A stretch of 64,000 bases of DNA from Hydractinia symbiolongicarpus (taxonomy: Eukaryota; Cnidaria; Hydrozoa; Anthoathecata; Hydractiniidae). The notes under the pieces were generated by a model. The model was not told where the DNA came from, made no database searches, and saw only the letters and a list, made by a program, of their open reading frames with translations. Where the stretch lies: NCBI RefSeq assembly GCF_029227915.1, contig NC_079888.1, forward strand, positions 1-64,000. Direction: 5' to 3'. Of the stretch, positions 1 to 13,125 are shown piece after piece (within the stretch, counting starts at the first letter, position 1; each line of letters begins with the position of its first letter). The position numbers and the translations under genes are program-made.

Positions 1-640
1 TAGATAAATAAGTCATTTTTTACTGTGGGATTAATCCTAGCCGTTAGTTCGCACTGAAGAAACAGAGACAGTTTCAAAAACTACATTTCATTGACTTTCT
101 AACGGTGTCAATCCGTTTGAGTGACAACGATTTCGTCACGTATTCGTACCAACATGTATTTAGCGATTTCTTCCGATCTTACTAAGTTGTATCGCTTTTA
201 AAAGAGAAACAATTGACTGTGGAACTTAATTGAACTGATTCTGGACTGTGACCTGCTAAATGTGATAAATGAGCCACTTGGTCTCCAAGGAATGACAATC
301 TTCTTAACTTGACATGATTGTTGGAACTCAGCGGATACACTGGGCGCTGTGGTAGCGCTTCATTTAAAAATTAAGATTATTAAGTCATATTTTACTGTGG
401 GACCAATCCTAGCCGTTAGTTGGCGCTGAAGAGATAGAGACAGTTTCAAAAACTACATTTCAATGTCTTTTTAACGGTGGCAATCCGTTTGAGTTACAAC
501 AATTGCGTCACATATTCGTACCAACATGTATTTAGTGATTTTGTTCCGATATTACTAAGCTGTATCGCTTTTAACGGTGAACCGATTGACTGTGGGACTT
601 AGTTGAACCCATTCTGGACTATGACTTGATGAATGTGATA
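1..640 (+). repeat. HOR segment, matches 3,349-3,988
   Basis: This segment recurs at offset 3,348 bp (nine monomers). Shared diagnostic text includes GGGATTAATCCTAGCCG, CGCACTGAAGAAACAG, and the variant TTGGAACTCAGCGGATACAC followed by GCGCTGTGGTAGCGC. After about 617 the second copy skips one monomer and resumes at the equivalent of 1,005. The start of the segment (to about 7,540 in that copy) recurs a third time from 6,944. Confidence 0.75.
22..393 (+). repeat. Representative + strand monomer (372 bp)
   Basis: One full unit, phased arbitrarily to start at ACTGTGGG. It has two parts. The first (22-214) ends in TATCGCTTTTAAAA followed by a GATTG-like run. The second (215-393) starts again with ACTGTGG and ends in TAGCGCTTCATTTAAAAA. 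These paired starts and ends suggest that the monomer is an old dimer of two half-units of about 193 and 179 bp. The stem GCGCT-GTGGT-AGCGC lies at 344-358. A length of 372 bp would fit about two nucleosomes, which is inference. Confidence 0.85.
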
Positions 641-1004
641 AGTGAGCCAGTTGGACTCCAAGGAATGACATTCTTCTTAATTTGACAAGATTGCTGGAAC
701 TTAGCGATTACACTGGGCGCTGTAGGAGCGCTTCATTTGCAAATTAAGATAAATATGTCATTTTTTACTGTGGGACCAATCCTAGCCGTTAGTTCGCCCT
801 GAAGAAATAGAGACAGTTTCAAAAGCTACATTTCATTGACTTTCTAACGGTGGCAATCAGTTTGAGTTACAACGATTGCGTCACGTATTCGATTCAACAT
901 GTATTTAGCGATTTGTTCCGATCTTACTAACTTGTTTCGCTTTTAAAAGTGAAACGATTGACTGTGGGACTTAATTGAACTGATTCTGGACTGTGACCTT
1001 ATAT

Positions 1005-2680
1005 ATGTGATAAATGAGCCAATTGGACTCAAAGAAATAACATTCTTTTTAACTCGACGTGATGGCCGGAACTCAACGATTACACTGGACCCTGTGGTAG
1101 CGCTTCATTTAAAAATTTAGATAAATAAGTCATTTTTTACTGTGGGACCAATCCTATCCGTTAGTTCACGCTGAAGAAATAGAGACAGTTTCGAAAACAA
1201 ACTTTCATTGACTTTCTAACAGTGTCAATCCGTTTGAATTACAACGGTTGCTTCACATGTTCGTACCAACATGTATTAAGCGATTTTTTCCGATCTTACT
1301 AATTTGTATCGCTTTTAAAAGTGAAACAATTGACTGTGGGACTTAATTGAACTGATTCTGGACTGTGACCTTATAAATGTGATAAATGAGCCAATTGGAC
1401 TCCAAGAAATAACATTCTTTTTAACTCGACATGATTGCCGGAACTCAACGATTATAATGGACCCTGTGGTAGCGCTTCATTTAAAAATTTAGATAAATAA
1501 GTCATTTTTTACTGTGGGATTAATCCTAGCCGTTAGTTCGCGCTGAAAAACAGAGACAGTTTCAAAAACTACATTTCATTGACTTTCTAACGGTGTCAAT
1601 CCGTTTGAGTGACAACGACTTCGTCACGTATTCGTACCAACATGTATTTAGCGATTTGTTCCGATCTTACTAACTTGTATCGCTTTTAAAAGTGAAACGA
1701 TTGACCGTGAAAATTAACTGAACTGTTTCTGGACTGTGACCTTATAAATGTGATAAATGAGCCAATTGAACTCCAATAAATAACATTCTTTTTAATTCGA
1801 CATGATTGCCGGAACTCAGCCATTACACTGGACCCTGTGGTAGCGCTTTATTTAAAAATTTCGATAAATAAGTAATATTTTACTGTGGGACCAATCCTAG
1901 CCGTTAGTTCGCGCTGAAGAAATAGAGACAGTTTCAAAAACTACATTTCATTGACTTTCTAACGGTGTCAAACCATTTGAGTTACAACGGCTGCGTCAAA
2001 GATTCGTACCAACATGTATTTAGCGATTTCTTCCGGTATTACTAAGTTGTATCGCTTTTAAAAGTGAAACGATTGACTGTGGGACTTAATTGAACTGATT
2101 CTGGACTGTGACCTGCTAAATGTGATAAATGAGCCACTTGGTCTCCAAGGAATGACAATCTTCCTAATTTGACATGATTGCCGGAACTCAGCGATTACAC
2201 TGGAGCCTGTGGTAGTGCTTCATTTAAAATTTCGATAAATAAGTCATTCTTGACTGTGGAACAAATCCTATCCGTTAGATCACGCTGGAGAAATAGAGAC
2301 AGTTTCAAAAGCTACATTTCATTGACTTTCTAACGGTGTCAATCCGTTTGAGTTACAACGGTTGCGTCACATATTCGTATCAACATGTATTTAGCGATTT
2401 CTTCCGCTATTACTAACTTGTATCGCTTTTAAAAGAGAAACAATTGACTGTGGAACTTAATTGAACTGATTCTGGACTGTGACCTTATAAATGTGATAAA
2501 TGAGCCAATTGGACTCCAAGAAATAACATTCTTTTTAACTCGACATGATTGCCGGAACTCAACAATTATACTGGACCCTGTGGTAGCGCTTTATTTAAAA
2601 ATTTAGATAAATAAGTCATTTTTTACTGTGGGACCAATCCTAGCTGTTAGTTGGCGCTGAAGAAACAGAGACAGTTTCAA
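1005..2680 (+). repeat. HOR copy 1 (8-monomer period, 2,976 bp)
   Basis: Matches 3,981-5,534. The offset is 2,976 bp at the start (1,151 against 4,127) and 2,854 bp at the end (2,634 against 5,488) because copy 2 lost about 124 bp. Shared rare variants include CAGTTTCGAAAACAAAC, GACCGTGAAAATTAAC or its near match, and GTGGTAGTGCTTC. The two copies differ by scattered substitutions, so this duplication is older than the 8-kb repeats further right. Confidence 0.75.
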
Positions 2681-3980
2681 AAACTAACTTTCATTGATTT
2701 TCTAACGGTGTCTATCCGTTTGAGTTACAACGGTTGCTTCACATTTTCGTGCCAAAATGTATTTAGTGATTTTGTTCCGATATTACTAAGTTGTATCGCC
2801 TTTAACGGTGAACCGATCGACCGTGGGACTTAGTTGAACTGATTCTGGACTGTGACCTGATAAATGGGATAAATGAGCCAATTGAACTCCAAGAAATAAC
2901 ATTCTTTTTAACTCGACATGATTGCCGGAACTTAGCGATTACACTGGGCGCTGTAGGAGCGCTTCATTTGCAAATTAAGATAAATATGTCATTTTTTACT
3001 GTGGGACCAATCCTAGCCGTTAGTTGGCGCTGAAGAAATAGAGACAGTTTCAAAAGCTATATTTCATTGACTTTCTAACGATGTCAATCCGTTTGAGTTA
3101 CAACGGTTGCGTCACATATTCGTATCAACTTGTATTTAGCGATTTTTTCCGCTATTACTAAGTTGTATCGCTTTTAAAAGAGAAACAATTGACTGTGGAA
3201 CTTAATTGAACTGATTCTGGACTGTGACCTGCTAAATGTGATAAATGAGCCACTTGGTCTCCAAGGAATGACAATCTATTTAACTCGACATGATTGCTTG
3301 AACTCAACGATTATACTGGACCCTGTGGTAGCGCTTCATTTAAAAATTTAGATAAATAAGTCATTTTTTACTGTGGGATTAATCCTAGCCGTTAGTTCGC
3401 ACTGAAGAAACAGAGAGAGTTTCAAAAACTACATTTCATTGACTTTCTAACGGTGTCAATCCGTTTGAGTGACAACGATTTCGTCACGTATTCGTACCAA
3501 CATGTATTTAGCGATTTCTTCCGATCTTACTAAGTTGTATCGCTTTTAAAAGAGAAACAATTGACTGTGGAACTTAATTGAACTGATTCTGGACTGTGAC
3601 CTGCTAAATGTGATAAATGAGCCACTTGGTCTCCAAGGAATGACAATCTTCTTAATTTGACATGATTGTTGGAACTCAGCGGATACACTGGGCGCTGTGG
3701 TAGCGCTTCATTTAAAAATTAAGATTAATAAGTCATATTTTACTGTGGGACCAATCCTAGCCGTTAGTTGGCGCTGAAGAGATAGAGACAGTTTCAAAAA
3801 CTACATTTCATTGTCTTTTTAACGGTGGCAATCCGTTTGAGTTACAATGGTTGCGTCACATATTCGTACCAACATGTATTTAGTGATTTTGTTCCGATAT
3901 TACTAAGCTGTATCGCTTTTAACGGTGAACCGATTGACTGTGGGACTTAGTTGAACCCATTCTGGACTGTGACTTGATGA

Positions 3981-5534
3981 ATGTGATAAATGAGCCAATT
4001 GGACTCAAAGAAATAACATTCTTTTTAACTCGACGTGATTGCCGGAACTCAACGATTACACTGGACCCTGTGGTAGCGCTTCATTTAAAAATTTAGATAA
4101 ATAAGTCATTTTTTACTGTGGGACCAATCCTATCCGTTAGTTCACGCTGAAGAAATAGAGACAGTTTCGAAAACAAACTTTCATTGACTTTCTAACAGTG
4201 TCAATCCGTTTGAATTGCAACGGTTGCTTCACATGTTCGTACCAACATGTATTTAGCGATTTTTTCCGATCTTACTAATTTGTATCGCTTTTAAAATTGA
4301 AACAATTGACTGTGGGACTTAATTGAACTGATTCTGGACTGTGACCTTATAAATGTGATAAATGAGCCAATTGGACTCCAAGAAATAACATTCTTTTTAA
4401 CTCGACATGATTGCCGGAACTCAACGATTATAATGGACCCTGTGGTAGCGCTTCATTTAAAAATTTAGATAAATAAGTCATTTTTTACTGTGGGATTAAT
4501 CCTAGCCGTTAGTTCGCGCTGAAGAAACAGAGACAGTTTCAAAAACTACATTTCATTGACTTTCTAACGGTGTCAATCCGTTTGAGTGACAACGATTTCG
4601 TCACGTATTCGTACCAACATGTATTTAGCGATTTGTTCCGATCTTACTAACTTGTATCGCTTTTAAAAGTGAAACGATTGACCGAGAAAATTAACTGAAC
4701 TGTTTCTGGACTGTGACCTTATAAATGTGATAAATGAGCCAATTGAACTCCAATAAATAACATTCTTTTTAATTCGACATGATTGCCGGAACTCAGCCAT
4801 TACACTGGACCCTGTGGTAGCGCTTTATTTAAAAATTTCGATAAATAAGTAATATTTTACTGTGGGACCAATCCTAGCCGTTAGTTCGCGCTGAAGAAAT
4901 AGAGACAGTTTCAAAAACTACATTTCATTGACTTTCTAACGGTGTCAAACCGTTTGAGTTACAACGGCTGCGTCAAAGATTCGTACCAACTTGGTCTCCA
5001 AGGAATGACAATCTTCCTAATTTGACATGATTGCCGGAACTCAGCGATTACACTGGAGCCTGTGGTAGTGCTTCATTTAAAAATTTCGATAAATAAGTCA
5101 TTCTTGACTGTGGGACAAATCCTATCCGTTAGATCACGCTGAAAAAATAGAGACAGTTTCAAAAGCTACATTTCATTGACTTTCTAACGGTGTCAATCCG
5201 TTTGAGTTACAACGGTTGCGTCACATATTCGTATCAACATGTATTTAGCGATTTCTTCCGCTATTACTAAGTTGTATCGCTTTTAAAAGAGAAACAATTG
5301 ACTGTGGAACTTAATTGAACTGATTCTGGACTGTGACCTTATAAATGTGATAAATGAGCCAATTCGACTCCAAGAAATAACATTCTTTTTAACTCGACAT
5401 GATTGCCGGAACTCAACAATTATACTGGACCCTATGGTAGCGCTTTATTTAAAAATTTAGATAAATAAGTCATTTTTTACTGTGGGACCAATCCTAGCCG
5501 TTAGTTGGCGCTGAAGAAACAGAGACAGTTTCAA
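3981..5534 (+). repeat. HOR copy 2, with internal 124-bp deletion
   Basis: Second copy of 1,005-2,680. At 4,990/4,991 the sequence runs GTACCAAC directly into TTGGTCTCC. The first copy has 124 bp between these points (2,014-2,137). The break shows a 2-bp AC microhomology. The rest follows copy 1 in order. Confidence 0.75.
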
Positions 5535-5539
5535 AAACT

Positions 5540-6330
5540 ACATTTCATTGACTTTCTAACGGTGTCAATCCGTTTGAGTGACAACGATTGCGTCACGTAT
5601 TCGTACCATCATGTATTTAGCGATTTGTTCCGATCTTGCTAAGTTGTATCGCTTTTAAAAGTGAAACGATTGACTGTGGGAATTAATTGAACTGTTTCTG
5701 GACTGTGACCTTATAAATGTGATAAATGAGCCAATTGAACTTCAAGAAATAACATTCTTTTTAACTGGACATGATTGCCGGAACTCAGGTATTACACTGG
5801 ACCCTGTGGTAGCGCTTTATTTAAAAATTTCGATAAATGAGTAATTTTTTACTGTGGGACCAATCCTATCCGTTAGTTCACGCTGAAGAAATAGAGACAG
5901 TTTCAAAAACTACCTTTCATTGACTTTTTAACGGTGTCAATCCGTTTGCGTTACAACGGTTGCTTCACATATCCGTACCAACATGTATTAAGTGTTTTTT
6001 TCGATATTACTAAGTGGTATCGCCTTTAACAATGAACCGATTGACTGTGGGACTTAGTTGAACTGATTCTGGACTGTGACCTTATAAATGTGATAAATGA
6101 GCCAATTCGACTCCAAGAAATAACATTCTTTATAACTCGACATGATTGCCGGAACTCAACGATTATACTGGACCCTGTGGTAGCGCTTCATTTAAACATT
6201 TAGAGAAATAAGTCATTTTTTACTGTGGGACCAATCCTAGCCGTTAGTTCGCGCTGAAGAAACAGAGACAGTTTCAAAAACTACATTTCCATGACTTTCT
6301 AACGGTGTCAATCCGTTTGAGTGACAACGA
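5540..6330 (+). repeat. HOR segment, matches 9,259-10,049
   Basis: Recurs at offset 3,719 bp (ten monomers). Both copies share the rare variants GTACCATCATGTATTTAGCG, CCGATCTTGCTAAG, GGAACTCAGGTATTACAC and TATTAAGTGTTTTTTTCG. Small differences such as TTTAAACATTTAGAG at 6,192 are private to this copy. Confidence 0.7.
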
Positions 6331-6943
6331 TTGCGTCACGTATTCGATTCAACATGTATTTAGCGATTTGTTCCGATCTTACTAAGTTGTTTCGCTTTTA
6401 AATTGAAACGATTGACTGTGGGACTTAATTGAACTGATTCTGGACTGTGACCTTATATATGTGATAAATAAGCCAATTGGACTCAAAGAAATAACATTCT
6501 TTTTAACTCGACATGATTGCCGGAACTCAACGATTACACTGGACCCTATGGTAGCGCTTCATTAAAAAATTTAGATAAATAAGTCATTTTTTACTGTGGG
6601 ACCAATCCTATCCGTTAGTTCACGCTGAAAAAATAGACACAGTTTCGAAAACAACCTTTCATTGACTTTCTAACGGTGTCAATCCGTTTGAGTTACAACG
6701 GTTGCTTCACATGTTCGTACCAACATGTATTAAGCGATTGTTTCCGATCTTACTAAGTTGTATCGCTTTTAAAAGTGAAACAATTGACTGTGGGACTTAA
6801 TTGAACTGATTCTGGACTGTGACCTTATAAATGTGATAAATGAGCCAATTGGACTCCAAGAAATAACATTCCATTTAACTCGACATGATTGCCGGAACTC
6901 AACGATTATACTGGACCCTGTGGTAGCGCTTCATTTAAAAATT

Positions 6944-9565
6944 TAGATAAATAAGTCATTTTTTACTGTGGGATTAATCCTAGCCGTTAGTTCGCACTGA
7001 AAAAACAGAGACAGTTTCAAAAACTACATTTTATTGACTTTCTAACGGTGTCAATCCGTTTGAGTGACAACGATTTCGTCATGTATTCGTACCAACATGT
7101 ATTTAGCGATTTCTTCCGATCTTACTAAGTTGTATCGCTTTTAAAAGAGAAACAATTGACTGTGGAACTTAATTGAACTGATTCTGGACTGTGACCTGCT
7201 AAATGTGATAAATGAGCCACTTGGTCTCCAAGGAATGACAATCTTCTTAATTTGACATGATTGTTGGAACTCGGCGGATACACTGGGCGCTGTGGTAGCG
7301 CTTTATTTAAAAATTAAGATTAATAAGTCATATTTTACTGTGGGACCAATCCTAGTTGTTAGTTGGCGCTGAAGAGATAGAGACAGTTTCAAAAACTACA
7401 TTTCATTGTCTTTTTAACGGTGGCAATCCGTTTGAGTTACAACGGTTGCGTCACATATTTGTACGAACATGTATTTAGTGATTTTGTTTCGATATTACTA
7501 AGCTGTATCGCCTTTAACGGTGAACCGATTGACTGTGGGAGTTAGTTGAACTGATTCTGGACTGTGACCTTATAAATGTGATAAATGAGCCAATTCGACT
7601 CCAAGAAATAACATTCTTTATAACTCGACATGATTGCCGCAACTCAACGATTATACTGGACCCTGTGGTAGCGCTTCATTTAAAAATTTAGATAAATCAG
7701 TCATTTTTTACTGTGGGACCAATCCTAGCCGTTAGTTCGCGCTGAAGAAACAGAGACAGTTTCAAAAACTACATTTCATTGACTTTCTAACGGTGTCAAT
7801 CCGTTTGAGTGATAACGATTGCGTCACGTATTCGTACCAACATGTATTTAGCGATTTGTTCCGATCTTACTAAGTTGTATCGCTTTTAAAAGTGAAACGA
7901 TTGACCGTGGGAATTAATTGAACTGTTTCTGGACTGTGACCTTATAAATGTGATAAATGAGCCAATTGAACTCCAAGAAATAAATTTCTTTTTAACTCGA
8001 CATGATTGCCGGAACTCAACAGTTATACTGGACCCTGTGGTAGCGCTTCATTTAAAAATATCGATAAATAAGTCATTTTTACTGTGGGACCTATCCTATC
8101 CGTTAGTTCCCGCTGTAGAAATAGACACAGTCTCATAAACTAACTTTCATTGACTTTCTAACGGTGTCAATCCGTTTGAGTTACAACGGTTGCTTCACAT
8201 ATTCGTACCAACATGTATTTAATGATTTTGTTCCCATATTACTAAGTTGTATCGCTTTCAACGGTGAACCGATTGACTGTGGGACTTAGTTGAACTGATT
8301 CTGGACTGTGACCTGATAAATGTGATAAATGAGCCAATTGAACTCCAAGAAATAGCATTCTTTTTAACTCGACATAATTGCCGGAACTCAGCGATTACAC
8401 TGGACCATGTGGTAGCGCTTCATTTAAAAATTTCGATAAATAAGTCATTTTTTACTGTGGGATTAATCCTAGCCGTTAGTTCGCACTGAAGAAACAGAGA
8501 CAGTTTCAAAAACTACATTTCATTGACTTTCTAACGGTGTCAATCCGTTTGAGTGACAACGATTTCGTCACGTATTTGTACCAACATGTATTTAGCGATT
8601 TCTTCCGATCTTACTAAGTTGTATCGCTTTTAAAAGTGAAACGATTGACCGTGGGAATTAACTGAACTGTTTCTCGACTGTGACCTTATAAATGTGATAA
8701 ATGAGCCAATTGAACTCCAAGAAATAACATTCTTTTTAACTCGACATGATTGCCGGAACTCAGCCATTACACTGGACCCTGTGGTAGCGCTTTGTTTAAA
8801 AATTTCGATAAATAAGTAATATTATACTGTGAGACCAATCCTAGCCGTTAGTTCGCGCTGAAGAAATAGAGACAGTTTCAAAAACTACATTTCATTGACT
8901 TTCTAACGGTGTCAAACCGTTTGAGTTACAACGGCTGCGTCAAAGGTTCGTACCAACATGTATTTAGCGATTTCTTCCGGTAATACTAAGTTGTATCGCT
9001 TTTAAAAGTGAAACGATTGACTGTGGGACTTAATTGAACTGATTCTGGACTGTGACCTGCTAAATGTGATAAATGAGCCACTTGTTCTCCAAGGAATGAC
9101 AATCTTCTTAATTTGACATGATTGCCGGAACTCAGCGATTACACTGGACCCTGTGGTAGCGCTTCATTTAAAAATTTCGATAAATAAGTCATTCTTTACT
9201 GTGGGACAAATCCTATCCGTTAGTTCGCGCTGAAGAAACAGAGACAGTTTCAAAAACTACATTTCATTGACTTTCTAACGGTGTCAATTCGTTTGAGTGA
9301 CAACGATTGCGTCACGTATTCGTACCATCATGTATTTAGCGATTTGTTCCGATCTTGCTAAGTTGTATCGCTTTTAAAAGTGAAACGATTGACTGTTGGA
9401 ATTAATTGAACTGTTTCTGGACTGTGACCTTACAAATGTGATAAATGAGCCAATTGAACTTCAAGAAATAACATTCTTTTTAACTCGACATGATTGCCGG
9501 AACTCAGGTATTACACTGGACCCTGTGGCAGCGCTTTATTTAAAAGTTTCGATAAATGAGTAATT
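6944..9565 (+). repeat. Mosaic monomers, mixed subtypes
   Basis: This stretch starts as a third copy of the 1-640 type, up to about 7,540. It then switches to monomers resembling 6,020-6,280 (CCAATTCGACTCC with CTTTATAACTCG). Further on come one monomer type also found at 54.7 and 58.6 kb in the right arm (around 7,950-8,138) and the unique left-arm variant CCATGTGGTAGCGC near 8,404. No clean higher-order period covers the entire segment. Confidence 0.6.
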
Positions 9566-12108
9566 TTTTACTGTGGGACCAATCCTATCCGTTAGTTCAC
9601 GCTGAAGATATTAGAGACAGTTTCAAAAACTACCTTTCATTGACTTTCTAACGGTGTCAACCCGTTTGCGTTACAACGGTTGCTTCACATATCCGTACCA
9701 ACATGTATTAAGTGTTTTTTTCGATATTACTAAGTGGTATCGCCTTTAACGGTGAACCGATTGACTGTGGGACTTAGTTGAACTGATTCTGGACTGTGAC
9801 CTTATAAATGTGATAAATGAGCGAATTCGACTCCAAGAAATAACATTCTTTATAACTCGACATGATTGCCGGAACTCAACGATTATACTGGACCCTGTGG
9901 TAGCGCTTCATTTAAAAATTTAGATAAATAAGTCATTTTTTACTGTGGGACCAATCCTAGCCGTTAGTTCGCGCTGAAGAAACAGAGACAGTTTCAAAAA
10001 CTACATTTCATTGACTTTCTAACGGTGTCAATCCGTTTGAGTGACAACGATTGCGTCACGTATTCGTACCAACATGTATTTAGCGATTTCTTCCGGTATT
10101 ACTAAGTTGTATCGCTTTTAAATGTGAAACGATTAACTGTGGGACTTAATTGAACTGATTCTGGACTGTGACCTGCTAAATGTGGTAAATGAGCCACTTG
10201 GTCTCCAAGGAATGACAATCTTCTTAATTTGACATGATTGCCGGAACTCAGCGATTACACTGGACCCTGTGGTAGCGCTTCATTTAAAAATATCGATAAA
10301 TAAGTCATTTCTTACTGTGGGACCAATCCTATCCGTTAGATCACGATGAAGAAATAGAGACAGTTTCAAAAACTACATTTCATTGTCTTTTTAATGGTGT
10401 CAATCCGTTTGAGTTATAACGGTTGCTTGACATATCCGTACCAACATGTATTAAGTGTTTTTTTCGATATTGCTAAGTGGTATCGCCTTTAACGGTGAAC
10501 CGATTGACTGTGGGACTTAGTTGAACTGATTCTGGACTGTGACCTTATAAATGTGATAAATGAGCGAATTCGACTCCAAGAAATAACATTCTTTATAACT
10601 CGACATGATTGCCGGAACTCAACGATTATACTGGACCCTGTGGTAGCGCTTCATTTAAAAATTTAGATAAATAAGTCATTTTTTACTGTGGGACCAATCC
10701 TAGCCGTTAGTTCGCGCTGAAGAAACAGAGACAGTTTCAAAAACTACATTTCATTGACTTTCTAACGGTGTCAATCCGTTTGAGTGACAACGATTGCGTC
10801 ACGTATTCGTACCAACATGTATTTAGCGATTTCTTCCGGTATTACTAAGTTGTATCGCTCTTAAATGTGAAACGATTAACTGTGGGACTTAATTGAACTG
10901 ATTCTGGACTGTGACCTGCTAAATGTGATAAATGAGCCACTTGGTCTCCAAGGAATGACAATCTTCTTAATTTGACATGATTGCCGGAACTCAGCGATTA
11001 CACTGGACCCTGTGGTAGCGCTTCATTTAAAAATTTCGATAAATAAGTCATTTCTTACTGTGGGACCAATCCTATCCGTTAGATCACGATGAAGAAATAG
11101 AGACAGTTTCAAAAACTACATTTCATTGTCTTTTTAATGGTGTCAATCCATTTGAGTTATAACGGTTGCGTCACATATTAGTACCAACATGTATTTAGTG
11201 ATTTTGTTCCGATAGTACTAAGTTGTATCGCTTTTAACGGTGAACCGATTGACTGTGGGCTTAGTTGAACTCATTCTGGACTGTGACCTGATAAATGTGA
11301 TAAATGAGCCAATTGGACTCCAAGAAATAACATTCTTTTTAACTCGACATGATTGCCGGAACTCAGTGATTACACTGGGCGCTGTGGAAGCGCATTATTT
11401 AAAAATTAAGATAATTATGTCATTTTTTTCTGTGGGACTAATCCTAGCCGTTAGTTCGCGCTGAAGAAATAGAGACAGTTTCAAAAACTACATTTCATTG
11501 ACTTTCTAACGGTGTAAATCCGTTTGAGTTACAACGGTTGCGTCAAAGATTCGTACCAACATGTATTTAGCGATTTCTTCCGGTATTACTAAGTTGTATC
11601 GCTTTTAAAAGTGAAACGATTGACTGTGGGATTTAATTGAACTGATTCTGGACTGTGACCTGCTAAATGTGATAAATGAGCCACTTGGTCTCCAAGGAAT
11701 GACAATCTTCTTAATTTGACATGATTTCCGGAACTCAGCGATTACACTGCACCCTGTGGTAGCGCTTCATTTAAAAATTTCGATAAATAAGTCATTTTTT
11801 ACTGTGGGACCAATCCTATCCGTTAGATCACGCTGAAGAAATAGAGACAGTTTCAAAAACTACATTTCATTGACTTTCTAACGGTGTCAATCCGTTTGAG
11901 TGACAACGATTGCGTCACGTATTCGTACCAACATGTATTTAGCGATTTGTTCCGATCTTACTAAGTTGTATCGCTTTTAAAAGTGAAACGATTGACCGTG
12001 GGAATTTATTGAACTGTTTCTGGACTGTGACCTTATAAATGTGATAAATGAGCCAATTGAACTCCAAGAAATAACATTCTTTTTAACTCGACATGATTGC
12101 CGGAACTC
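9566..12108 (+). repeat. 6,440-bp-offset duplication, copy 1
   Basis: Matches 16,007-18,548 at offset 6,440-6,441 bp (9,601 against 16,042; 11,811 against 18,251). The marker CTGAAGATATTAGAGACAG opens both copies. Inside, two monomers are themselves tandemly doubled at a 743-bp offset (9,951 against 10,694). The left boundary sits in the T-run before ACTGTGGG. The right boundary is where GGAACTCAGTGATT here is CAGCGATT in the other copy. Confidence 0.8.
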
Positions 12109-12881
12109 AGTGATTACACTGGGCGCTCTGGAAGCGTTTTATTTAAAAATTGAGATAAATATGTCATTTTTTTCTGTGGGACCAATCCTAGCCGTTAGTT
12201 CGCGCTGAAGAAATAGAGACAGTTTCATAAACTACATTTCATTGACTTTCTAACAGTGTCAATCCGTTTGAGTTACAACGGTTGCGTCAAAGATTCGTAC
12301 CAACATGTATTTAGCGATTTCTTCCGGTATTACTAAGTTGTATCGCTTTTAAAAGTGAAACGATTGACTGTGGGACTTAATTGAACTGATTCTGGACTGT
12401 GACCTGCTAAATGTGATAAATGAGCCACTTGGTCTCCAAGGAATGACAACCTTCTTAATTTGACAAGATTGCTGGAACTCAGCGATTACACTGGACCCTG
12501 CGGTAGCGCTTCATTTAAAATTTTACATAAATAAGTCATTTTTTACTGTGGGACCAATCCTAGCCGATAGTTCGCGCTGAAGAAATAGAGACAGTTTCAA
12601 AAACTACATTTCATTGACTTTTTAACGGTGTCAATCCGTTTGAGTTGCAACGATTGCGTCACGTATTCGTACCAACATGTATTTAGCGATTTGTTCCGAT
12701 CTTACTAAGTTGTATCGCTTTTAAAAGTGAAACGATTGACTGTGGGAATTAATTGAACTGTTTCTGGACTGTGACCTTATAAATGCGATAAATGATCCAA
12801 TTGAACTCCAAGAAATAACATTCTTTTTAATTTGACATGATTGCCGGAACTCAGCGATTACACTGGACCCTGTGGTAGCGC

Positions 12882-13125
12882 GTTTGAGTTACAACTGTTG
12901 CTTCACATATTCGTGCCAACATGTATTTAGTGATTTTGTTCCGATATTACTAAGTTGCATCGCTTTTAAAAGTGAAACGATTGACTGTGGGACTTAATTG
13001 AACTGATTCTGGCTGTCATCTTATAAATGTGATAAATGAGCCAATTGGACTCCAAGAAATAACATTCTTTTTAACTCGACATGATTGCCGGAACTCAGTG
13101 ATTACACTGGGCGCTGTGGAAGCGC
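12882..13125 (+). repeat. Short monomer with shared 128-bp deletion
   Basis: At 12,881/12,882 the sequence TAGCGC joins directly to GTTTGAGTTACAACTG. A normal monomer has 128 bp between these points (compare 11,766-11,893), so the unit is about 244 bp. The same junction is present after 12,881, 15,357, 21,551, 22,525, 23,142, 24,116, 29,567, 30,541, 31,158, 32,132 and 38,324. It is absent from the right arm as far as I can see. A single deletion copied by later duplications explains all eleven. Confidence 0.8.

Noticed and set aside
11240-11464. 74-codon open frame repeated at 17,680, 25,696, 33,712 and inverted at 44,391
   Set aside because: It lies inside satellite monomers, recurs only because the block was duplicated, and is closed by stops in other monomers. 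There is no domain, signal or start context.
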